Source: Firmicutes bacterium UBA5389
GTDB taxonomy: Bacteria > Bacillota > DTU025
DNA: 5,439 bases
Direction: 5' to 3'
NCBI GenBank assembly: GCA_002409965.1
Contig: DHON01000023.1
Span: 1 to 5,439, forward strand
The notes below the pieces were generated by a model. It was given only the letters and a program-made list of their open reading frames with translations. It was not told where the DNA came from and did not search any database. Position numbers and translations under genes: made by a program. This document shows positions 1 through 4,868 of this stretch, piece by piece. How positions within the stretch are numbered: position 1 is the stretch's first letter; each line of letters begins with the position of its first letter.

Positions 1-149
1 ACGTTACTATCGACGGAGTGATGGTAAGAGAGCTGGACGGGTGGAATGAGACTAAGGTATCTGCGATTGGTATGACGCAACGGAGCGATGCGAGGGGCAA
101 TTGCGGAGTGTTGTTCGAAAGCCACCGCGGGGCGACCTGTCTCGTTTGA
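1..149 (+). pseudogene. ISKra4-type transposase, internal fragment (cut by the window edge and by a stop)
   Basis: An open frame enters from the left edge (codons from position 3) and ends at TGA 147-149, giving 48 residues. It begins VTIDGVMVRELDGWNETKVS. The pattern hydrophobic-x-h-D-G-x-x-V, about nine residues, then G-W-x-E-x-K-V, is typical of the catalytic core of ISKra4-family transposases, where this Asp (codon 12-14) would be the first acidic residue of the DDE triad. The last residues, from about 123 on, overlap the start of the left repeat arm at 133 and are probably not transposase. The second catalytic Asp region (usually a GDGA-x-W-I-W-like motif) is not found in any frame before the C-terminal fragment near 601. 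The gene is therefore broken. The N-terminus lies outside the window. ISLre2-like elements were considered, but the C-terminal fragment fits ISKra4 better. Family assignment is from memory of motifs, not a search. Confidence 0.6.
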
Positions 150-190
150 AGCAGGTTTTTTCTACCACCTGTTCGCCTGGTGACAGGTTG
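133..190 (+). repeat. Left arm of a 58-bp inverted repeat with four half-sites at 16-bp pitch
   Basis: The reverse complement of this stretch aligns without gaps to 383-440, with 45 of 58 bases identical by hand count. Inside the arm are ACCTGT (135-140), GCAGGT (151-156), ACCTGT (167-172) and ACAGGT (183-188). Each starts exactly 16 bp after the previous one and they alternate in orientation. They can be read as two tandem hairpins (6-bp stem, 10-nt loop) separated by the 10-nt spacer TTTTTCTACC. The spacer and the half-sites next to it are identical in both arms, while the loop at 173-182 is not conserved. Role unknown: an element terminus, binding sites for a dimeric protein, or paired RNA hairpins are all possible. 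Confidence 0.85.
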
Positions 191-348
191 TACGCTCGTT
201 GGCGGACGCGGGCGGAGTCGAAGCAGACGCGTACTTGTACGGTAAGTGCATTCATATAAACGTTGCAGCTACAGCCGGTGGTAAGATCTGGTCGCGCGGC
301 GTTGAGCCACGCGCGGGTGTCGCGAGGGTCTCAGATAGACCCCAAATC

Positions 349-360
349 CCCCAATTGGGG
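349..360. repeat. Perfect 12-bp palindrome
   Basis: CCCCAATTGGGG reads the same on both strands. It lies just left of the right repeat arm, inside the non-coding core. It could be an operator-like site for a dimeric protein or chance. No second copy is present in the window. Confidence 0.5.
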
Positions 361-382
361 CCTTTCGCGTGCCCGTTGTGCA

Positions 383-440
383 AAACCTGTTGCGCATGGG
401 ACAGGTGGTAGAAAAAACCTGCTCCCAGCGAGACAGGTCA
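383..440 (-). repeat. Right arm of the 58-bp inverted repeat with four half-sites at 16-bp pitch
   Basis: This is the inverted partner of 133-190. On the + strand it carries ACCTGT (385-390), ACAGGT (401-406), ACCTGC (417-422) and ACAGGT (433-438), again at exactly 16-bp pitch. The central 20 bp (401-420) match the left arm perfectly on the opposite strand. The segment 391-400 is almost wholly different from its partner, although the half-sites on both sides of it are kept. Preserved sites around changed loops suggest selection on the sites or on pairing rather than simple recent duplication. Confidence 0.85.
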
Positions 441-600
441 GGGAATCGCTGCTCAGCGGGGGTATGACCGCCGCGTCTCGGCGGTGCCTCGGTCCAGGCC
501 CAGCGCTTGGCGCTTTTCGACCGCGCCCGCGATTGTCCGCGAGGCGCATGGGTGCCTAAGGCTCGCGCCCTGCGGGATGAGCGCGGCTTTAAGGTGGCCC
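441..600. other. Unassigned stretch between the repeat array and the transposase C-terminus
   Basis: I see no supported gene here. It holds a GC-rich perfect hairpin (ACCGCC at 467-472, GGCGGT at 480-485, 7-nt loop) without a following T run. The + strand frame read from 423 is open after a stop at 465-467 until TGA at 651-653 and gives a plausible-looking GFKVALVWADRVAE segment near 585-630. It has no start with a ribosome site and it overlaps the start of the transposase fragment in another frame. It may be decayed DNA from the IS or from a third element. Confidence 0.4.
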
Positions 601-990
601 TGGTATGGGCAGATCGAGTTGCTGAACAACGGGCAGGTTGAAGGGCTTGTGGACCGGTTTAGAGCCATGACGGGGCTGAGGGATGAGGCTGGCGCTGGGC
701 GCAACGATCTCGCACGATACCTTGAGACAAACAGCCAGAGAATGAGGTATGACGAATATCGAGAAAAAGGTTACCACATTGGCAGCGGCGTTGTAGAGAG
801 CGCATGCAAGAGCGTGGTGCAGATACGGGAGAGAAGGCCGGGAATGCGCTGGAGTGCCGAAGGATCTCAGAAGGTTCTCAACCTGAGGGCATACGTCCTA
901 AACGGCAACTGGGACGAGTTCTGGCGTAACCGCAAGGAAAGGACCAAGTCAGGAGCTGGGAACCAAGCGGAGTGCCTAAGGGCAGCCTAA
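601..990 (+). pseudogene. ISKra4-type transposase, C-terminal fragment
   Basis: This frame holds the last ~129 residues of a transposase, ending at TAA 988-990. It reads WYGQIELLNNGQVEGL near 601-650. It then has the family's C-terminal signature: IGSGVVESACKSVV, R-x-R-R-x-GMRWS, then LNLRAYVLNGNWDEFW. The Glu of the GSGVVES motif (codon 796-798) is the likely third catalytic acid. ISKra4 transposases characteristically end with G-S-G-x-V-E-S-A-C, G-M-R-W-S and a Leu-Arg-Ala helix, so the assignment is good. The open frame extends upstream to ATG 484, but those residues (rich in Arg, Pro and Ala) do not look like transposase, so I place the real homology from about 601. The piece is in a different frame from the fragment at 1-149 and lacks the middle of the catalytic core, so it cannot make an active enzyme. 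It points toward mltG and ends 137 bases before the mltG start. Confidence 0.75.
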
Positions 991-1069
991 ACAGCCACTG
1001 TGGAGGAAATGACGCCAGGCCTTAGGAGCAACAATCCTTACACGCACCCGAAACACGGATTGGCCTACC

Positions 1070-1098
1070 TTGCGTAGCCCTCTCCAGGGACCTATAAT
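1070..1098 (+). promoter_or_regulatory. Vegetative (SigA-type) promoter of mltG
   Basis: A perfect -10 box TATAAT (1093-1098) is preceded, after exactly 17 bp, by TTGCGT (1070-1075), which keeps the TTG core of the -35 consensus. Transcription would start near 1104-1106, giving a leader of about 22 nt before the ATG at 1128. The promoter lies downstream of the transposase remnant, so mltG and the genes after it do not depend on the IS for expression. It was found by eye and not tested. Confidence 0.7.
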
Positions 1099-1112
1099 AG
1101 GTAATGGTCTGT

Positions 1113-1119
1113 GAGGTGA
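1113..1119 (+). promoter_or_regulatory. Ribosome binding site that decides the mltG start
   Basis: GAGGTGA sits 8 nt before the ATG at 1128 and matches the anti-Shine-Dalgarno complement well. The upstream in-frame ATG at 1104 has only a poor site in front and coincides with the predicted transcription start, so 1128 is preferred. Confidence 0.75.
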
Positions 1120-1127
1120 ATGGGCTC

Positions 1128-2249
1128 ATGCCTGTTAGGGCTGCGAGTGGCGCAAATAGAGCACGAGGCCGCCACGGCGCGGGGCCGGGCGGGACAAGGC
1201 CGGGCGGGGCAAGGCCGGGCACGACGGTTCTGATCGTTGTCGCCGTGGTCCTGGCAGCGGCGGGGCTGGTTCTGCTGTGCGTCAGTGGGGTGTTCACATC
1301 GGGGCCTCGCGGCGAGAAGGTGGTTGTGCATATACCCGATGGGGCTCCCGCGTCTCAGATCGCGGCGATTCTGCGGCAAGAGGGGCTGATCGGGTCGGAG
1401 CGCCTGTTCAAGTTGGCGGTCCGGGTGTTTGGGAAGGCGTCTTCGCTCAAGTCCGGGCAGTACGAGTTTGCTCGCGGCAACAGCATGGCATCCATCATTG
1501 AGCGGATTTCGTCGGGCCGGGTCATGACGGTGAAGGTCACAATCGCCGAAGGGATGACTGCACAACAGATCGCAAGGCTGTTCAGCCAGCGCGGCCTGGT
1601 AGCCGAAGACGAGATGATCGCGCTGTCTGACGATCCCCCGGAGCAGCTCCGCGCCGATTTCCCGTTCATCCCCGAGGGCGCGTCGCTGGAGGGCTATTTG
1701 TTTCCCGATACCTATGAGTTCGCGAGCGGGGTAGGAGCGGCGAGGGTCATTCGAGCAATGTTGAAGCGGTTTGAGCAGGTGGCCCATGCTGCGCTGGGCG
1801 CCGCGGCCGAGACTGGCGGGCCCGCCAGAACCGGCCAGCTGCCAAATGGCCTGTCTGAGAGGGAAACGTTGATTTTGGCCTCCATCGTGGAGCGGGAGGC
1901 TAGGATCGAGAGGGAACGGCCGATCATCGCCAGGGTTTTTCTCAACCGGCTGGAGCTTCCGATGCCCCTGCAGAGTTGCGCGACTGTCCAATACGCTCTG
2001 CCGGCTCCCAAGGAACGTCTCCTGAACGAGGACTTGCAGATAGAGTCGGCGTACAATACGTATCTTGTAGCAGGGCTACCTCCCGGCCCCATATGCAATC
2101 CGGGGCTGGCGTCGATCCAGGCGGCGATCGACCCGGAGCCAGGCGACTATCTCTACTTCGTGGCGTCTCGTGACGGAAGTCATGTGTTCAGCCGCACATA
2201 CAGGGATCATGTGCAGGCCAAGGCCGGGATTGACAGGGGGGCCCGCTGA
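1128..2249 (+). CDS. mltG: Endolytic murein transglycosylase MltG (YceG family), membrane-anchored
   Basis: MltG cleaves nascent glycan strands at the outer face of the membrane and so sets strand length during peptidoglycan synthesis. The 373-residue protein has a cytoplasmic tail of ~30 residues rich in Gly, Pro and Arg. One membrane span follows (about residues 33-56, TVLIVVAVVLAAAGLVLLCV), then a YceG/LytG domain to the C-terminus. Recognisable motifs are EGYLFPDTYEF (residues ~183-198), LILASIVEREA (~248-258), VFLNRLELPMPLQS (~270-283), YNTYLVAGLPPGPICNPG (~309-326) and YLYFVASRDGSHVFS (~341-355). The Glu in ASIVEREA (E255) corresponds to the catalytic Glu of E. coli MltG. Length is normal for the family. 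One oddity is LQSCATVQY, with Cys where many homologues have Asp. The start at 1128 follows from the RBS and promoter; starting at 1104 would add 8 residues. udk follows 18 bp after the stop, suggesting co-transcription. Confidence 0.93.
   Translation: MPVRAASGANRARGRHGAGPGGTRPGGARPGTTVLIVVAVVLAAAGLVLLCVSGVFTSGPRGEKVVVHIPDGAPASQIAAILRQEGLIGSERLFKLAVRVFGKASSLKSGQYEFARGNSMASIIERISSGRVMTVKVTIAEGMTAQQIARLFSQRGLVAEDEMIALSDDPPEQLRADFPFIPEGASLEGYLFPDTYEFASGVGAARVIRAMLKRFEQVAHAALGAAAETGGPARTGQLPNGLSERETLILASIVEREARIERERPIIARVFLNRLELPMPLQSCATVQYALPAPKERLLNEDLQIESAYNTYLVAGLPPGPICNPGLASIQAAIDPEPGDYLYFVASRDGSHVFSRTYRDHVQAKAGIDRGAR
1183..1220 (+). repeat. 15-bp tandem repeat in the 5' end of mltG
   Basis: A 15-bp unit (GGCCGGGCGGGACAA at 1183-1197) is repeated with one change at 1198-1212 and partially at 1213-1220. 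It encodes five-residue steps of the type PGG(T/A)R in the cytoplasmic tail before the membrane span. In-frame copy number could vary by slippage without breaking the gene. Confidence 0.8.
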
Positions 2250-2267
2250 AGGGGTGTAGGCAATCTC

Positions 2268-2882
2268 ATGGTAGAAGACGTACTTGTCGTCGGCATAGCC
2301 GGCGGCTCAGGGTCGGGCAAGACCACGGTAGTCAGGGCGATATCTGAGGCGTTTGGCAACGCCGTGGCTGTGCTGGAGCACGATGCGTACTATCGCGACC
2401 AGAGCTGCCTCAGCTTCGAGGAGAGGCTCAAGACCAACTATGACCATCCGTTCGCCTTCGACACCGATCTATACATCGCCCACGCAAAACAGCTTATGAG
2501 CAGGCAGGCAGTACAGCGGCCCGTGTACTGCTTCGAAACGTACACCCGCACCTTCGACACCGTCTGCGTAGAGCCCGCCGGCGTGCTGATACTCGAAGGC
2601 ATTCTGGTCTTGGAGGACGCGCGCATCCGTGAGCTGATGGACATCAAGGCTTTCGTCGACGCCGACCCGGATGTCCGGTTCATCCGGAGGCTGACGCGGG
2701 ATGTGAAGAAACGGGGCAGGTCTCTCGATTCAGTGGTGGACCAGTACCTTAGTGTGGTTCGCCCCATGCACCTGCAGTTTGTGGAACCTGCCAAGAGGTA
2801 TGCCGATGTGATCATTCCTGAGGGAGGTTTCAACAGAGTGGCGATCGAGCTTCTCATCGCCCGCCTCAAGTCCGCGGTGTAG
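2268..2882 (+). CDS. udk: Uridine/cytidine kinase, likely cytidine-preferring
   Basis: The enzyme phosphorylates uridine and/or cytidine to UMP/CMP in pyrimidine salvage, in the cytoplasm. The 204-residue length is normal. The P-loop GGSGSGKT is at residues 12-19. HDAYYRD (38-44) contains the catalytic Asp39, and NYDHPFAFD (57-65) follows. The base-binding segment PVYCFETYTR covers 85-94, LEGILVLED 109-117, and the lid with RRLTRDVKKRGRS covers 140-152. VRPMHLQFVEPAKRYAD (164-180) is highly conserved with B. subtilis Udk, as recalled. The base-binding segment is unusual: family members usually have His before Thr-Arg (HTR), but here it is Tyr92. In Thermus thermophilus UCK a Tyr at the matching position restricts the enzyme to cytidine. 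A Cys (C88) replaces the common Asp or Ser after PVY. The gene follows mltG by 18 bp. Its ribosome site is weak (AAGGGGTG at 2249-2256, 11 nt before ATG), so coupling to mltG translation is possible. Confidence 0.95.
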   Translation: MVEDVLVVGIAGGSGSGKTTVVRAISEAFGNAVAVLEHDAYYRDQSCLSFEERLKTNYDHPFAFDTDLYIAHAKQLMSRQAVQRPVYCFETYTRTFDTVCVEPAGVLILEGILVLEDARIRELMDIKAFVDADPDVRFIRRLTRDVKKRGRSLDSVVDQYLSVVRPMHLQFVEPAKRYADVIIPEGGFNRVAIELLIARLKSAV

Positions 2883-3001
2883 GCGCCTCCATTTTCCTCG
2901 CCACAATAACCCTCCGCTCCGCGGAAGCTCGGGCTCTCCGGCGGGAAGAATACTGCCGGGAGTCGCGCACGCGATGTGCAGCAGCGGAGGGGCGCCAACC
3001 G
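2883..3001 (+). other. Intergenic region between udk and the PBP gene
   Basis: These 119 bases contain two small hairpins: CCGGC/GCCGG around 2938-2959 with a 12-nt loop, and GCAC/GTGC at 2967-2979 with a 5-nt loop. Neither is followed by a T run, so I do not call a terminator. No convincing SigA promoter was seen. The end of the region holds the PBP ribosome site GGAGGGG (2986-2992), 9 nt before ATG. In B. subtilis, genes sit between udk and pbpI (greA, yrrS); none is here. Confidence 0.5.
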
Positions 3002-4816
3002 ATGAACCGCCGTCCATTTCGCGGGTTTGCCCTGGTGCAGGCCGCAATAATGATGAGTTTCGCCCTTCTCCTTGGGCGGTGCGCATGGATTGCGCTGGCT
3101 GACGGTCGCGCGCATGCGGTGCACGCAGTACAGCAGCGAGCCGTGGATGTCGTGGTGTCGCGCGTCCGCGGGCAGATTTTCGACAGAAACATGCGACTTC
3201 TGGCTGGAGTCGCGGAGATGCCGGAGACCGCGGGCCAGCAAGACGAGTATGCCGCGCCATGGCCGCTAAAGACCATGGCTGTTGTCTTCCCAGCGCTGAT
3301 TTCGGGGCCGGACGATGCCCTGCGCCGTCTGGACGAGTTGATCGGCCGCCCCGGCGTACTCAGCGGAAGTCCGCGGGCAGTGAGCCTTTCTCCAGCAGCA
3401 TACGCTGAGGTCACGTCGATGGCCCGCTACGTCAGGGGGATCGTGCCTCTGTCGCTTCCATCGCGCTATTCAAAGCTGGCGTCGCACGTGGTTGGCTACT
3501 TGGCGGGAGCCTCGGTCGCCGATGGCGGGGCCTCGAGCGGGGCCTCGAGCGGGGCCCGCGCCGGGGTGGGCGCTGGGGTTTCTGCCGGGGCCGTTGGCGC
3601 GGACGGTATAGAGGCCTCATACGACTGGGCTCTGGGCAGCGATGCGCGTGAAGTCGTGCGGCTGATGTGCGATGCATATGGCAGGGAGATCCTTGGGCTG
3701 GGCGCGCGCAGGTTGACGGTGGGGCAAGCTGCGGGCCGGGTGAAGCTGGCGCTGGACTGGCGCCTGCAGGCGCGGGCTGAAGAAGCGCTGGACCGTTGGG
3801 CCCCCGGCATGGCCGGAGCGGTAGTGGCCATGGATCCGTGGACCGGGGAGGTGCTCGCTATGGCCTCGCGGCCCGCCTATGACCCGGACGATGTGGCGAG
3901 CTACTTGTCTCGGTCGGACGCTCCTCTGATCAACCGGGCGGTCCGGCCATACTACCCGGGCTCGGTCTTCAAAGTCGTTGTAGCTGCGGCGGCCCTCTCC
4001 ACAGGCGTCAGGAACCCCGAATCCGTCTACACAGACACCGGCAGCACAGAAGCTGGCGGACACGTCTTCAGGTGCCACGCCGAGGAGCGCGGCGGGCACG
4101 GCGACATCACCTTCCAAGACGCGTTCATCCACTCGTGTAACACGTCCTTCATCGATGCGGCCACGGCCGTGGGCGCCGAGCCGATACTGGATTTCGGCCG
4201 CGCGCTTGGCATCGGCGACCTCGACGTGGCCGGCGCAGTGCGCCTCCCGGGCGGCATCCGAACATCAGGCGTGCTTCCGGACAGCCGAACCCGGCTGGGT
4301 CCGGCCGACCTGGCCAACCTGGCGCTGGGACAGTCGCTGGTCACGACCACTCCGCTGGAAGCCGCGGTGATGATGTGCGCTATCGCCAACGGGGGCCTGG
4401 CGTGCCGCCCAACGCTGGTGCTCGAGGTGTGCGGGCCGGACGGTCGGCGGGTGACGCGCGCTGAGCCGCAGGCCGAGCAGTCGGGCTGGGGCCTGGGCGA
4501 ACGCGTGCTGCGCGCGGATGTAGCCGCTGCGCTCCGCGAGATGCTGGCCGGCGTGGCATCGCGCGGCACCGCCCGCGCCGCGCTGGGGGGGATGGACGTG
4601 GCCGGCAAGACCGGCACTGCACAGACCGGGCGGGTGGACGAGTCGGGCGCGCCGGTGTTCAACGGGTGGTTCGTGGGGTTCGCTCCAGTCGACGCTCCCC
4701 AGCTGGTAGTGGCCGTTATCGTTGAAGGGCCCGAATCGGGCGCCATCGCCGCCGCGCCGGTCTTCGGAGATACCTGCGAATACATCGCGGATGGACAGCG
4801 CGGACTTGCACGATAA
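3002..4816 (+). CDS. Class B penicillin-binding protein (peptidoglycan D,D-transpeptidase)
   Basis: This is a membrane-anchored transpeptidase that cross-links peptidoglycan stem peptides outside the membrane. Of its 604 residues, about 11-33 form one membrane span. The dimerisation-domain signature VRGQIFDRNMRLLA (55-68) follows, then the transpeptidase domain (about 245-600). Active-site motifs are all present: PGSVFK with nucleophile Ser321 and Lys324, HSCN (S378-C-N380), and KTGTAQ (536-541). No N-terminal glycosyltransferase domain or C-terminal PASTA repeats are visible, so this is neither class A nor a SpoVD-like PASTA protein. Length and gene order (mltG, udk, PBP) resemble B. subtilis PbpI/YrrR (PBP4b), a forespore-expressed class B enzyme, but I do not assign that symbol. 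An insertion of ~28 residues, mostly Gly, Ala and Ser (about 174-201), splits the region between HVVGYLAG and GIEASYDWALG. The start is supported by GGAGGGG 9 nt upstream. sigK lies 52 bp downstream. Confidence 0.92.
   Translation: MNRRPFRGFALVQAAIMMSFALLLGRCAWIALADGRAHAVHAVQQRAVDVVVSRVRGQIFDRNMRLLAGVAEMPETAGQQDEYAAPWPLKTMAVVFPALISGPDDALRRLDELIGRPGVLSGSPRAVSLSPAAYAEVTSMARYVRGIVPLSLPSRYSKLASHVVGYLAGASVADGGASSGASSGARAGVGAGVSAGAVGADGIEASYDWALGSDAREVVRLMCDAYGREILGLGARRLTVGQAAGRVKLALDWRLQARAEEALDRWAPGMAGAVVAMDPWTGEVLAMASRPAYDPDDVASYLSRSDAPLINRAVRPYYPGSVFKVVVAAAALSTGVRNPESVYTDTGSTEAGGHVFRCHAEERGGHGDITFQDAFIHSCNTSFIDAATAVGAEPILDFGRALGIGDLDVAGAVRLPGGIRTSGVLPDSRTRLGPADLANLALGQSLVTTTPLEAAVMMCAIANGGLACRPTLVLEVCGPDGRRVTRAEPQAEQSGWGLGERVLRADVAAALREMLAGVASRGTARAALGGMDVAGKTGTAQTGRVDESGAPVFNGWFVGFAPVDAPQLVVAVIVEGPESGAIAAAPVFGDTCEYIADGQRGLAR
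3527..3562 (+). repeat. 12-bp tandem repeat inside the PBP gene
   Basis: The unit GGGGCCTCGAGC occurs at 3527-3538 and 3539-3550, with a decayed third copy (GGGGCCCGCGCC) at 3551-3562. It encodes Gly-Ala-Ser-Ser steps and begins a longer Gly/Ala/Val/Ser low-complexity segment up to about 3605. It probably forms a flexible surface linker grown by slippage. Confidence 0.85.
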
Positions 4817-4836
4817 GCCATTCCGTCTCATAAGCT
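4810..4836 (+). promoter_or_regulatory. Candidate SigK/SigE-type sporulation promoter for sigK
   Basis: CATAAGCT (4829-4836) fits the -10 pattern CATANNNT of the mother-cell sigma factors. AC at 4810-4811 lies exactly 17 bp upstream, as in the SigK consensus (AC, 17 bp, CATANNNTA; the final A is G here). A SigE -35 is less clear. Transcription would start near 4843, about 26 nt before the sigK start. SigE- and SigK-driven transcription of sigK is known in B. subtilis. The motifs are short, so chance is a real possibility. Confidence 0.4.
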
Positions 4837-4857
4837 GACTCTGTATCACGAGACGGA
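4822..4857 (+). promoter_or_regulatory. Inverted repeat that can sequester the sigK ribosome binding site
   Basis: TCCGTCTC (4822-4829) and GAGACGGA (4850-4857) are perfect 8-bp complements around a 20-nt loop. The right arm includes the first three bases of the sigK Shine-Dalgarno GGAGGTGG (4855-4862). There is no T run after it, so it is not a standard terminator. The left arm overlaps the candidate -10 box and would be absent from transcripts starting near 4843. Confidence 0.6.
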
Positions 4858-4862
4858 GGTGG
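4855..4862 (+). promoter_or_regulatory. sigK ribosome binding site, selecting a GTG start
   Basis: GGAGGTGG is a near-ideal Shine-Dalgarno 6 nt before GTG at 4869. It supports the GTG start, which keeps the whole hydrophobic pro-sequence in the protein. The next in-frame ATG (codon 18, 4920) has no such site. Confidence 0.85.
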
Positions 4863-4868
4863 CGCATT

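Larger units (their letters stand above)
133..440. mobile_element. Candidate ~308-bp non-autonomous (MITE-like) element
   Basis: Two 58-bp arms in inverted orientation bound a 192-bp core (191-382). They lie between two pieces of one transposase gene, which is what a small inserted element would give. No convincing protein is encoded: open frames here are short and match nothing I recognise. The core contains a perfect 12-bp palindrome at 349-360. No clear target-site duplication was found. A GCGGGG hexamer occurs at 127-132 and again at 456-461, but such a word is common in GC-rich DNA. Alternatively, the arms may belong to the surrounding IS or be a regulatory array. Exact ends are uncertain. 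Confidence 0.4.

Noticed and set aside
133..440. CRISPR array, because of regularly spaced short repeats
   Set aside because: The repeats are only 6 bp, alternate in orientation and have 10-bp gaps, partly conserved. This is not the direct-repeat and unique-spacer layout of CRISPR.
484..600. N-terminal extension of the transposase fragment from ATG 484
   Set aside because: No ribosome site was seen and the residues do not resemble transposase. The homology begins near 601, so the ATG is fortuitous.
552..981. Direct repeat GTGCCTAAGG at 552-561 and 972-981 as a target duplication
   Set aside because: The copies are 420 bp apart, and the second lies inside the transposase coding end rather than outside it. 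A 10-bp match is weak evidence, and no inverted ends accompany it.
1104..1127. ATG at 1104 as the mltG start
   Set aside because: It coincides with the predicted transcription start and lacks a good Shine-Dalgarno. ATG 1128 has GAGGTGA at 8 nt.
1092..1991. A 299-codon open frame on the minus strand
   Set aside because: It lies antisense to mltG, is rich in Arg, Pro and Leu as GC-rich shadow frames are, and shows no recognisable motif. mltG on the plus strand has clear family motifs throughout.
2937..2979. Transcription terminator after udk
   Set aside because: The hairpins are short (4-5 bp) and have no T run after them, so termination is not supported.
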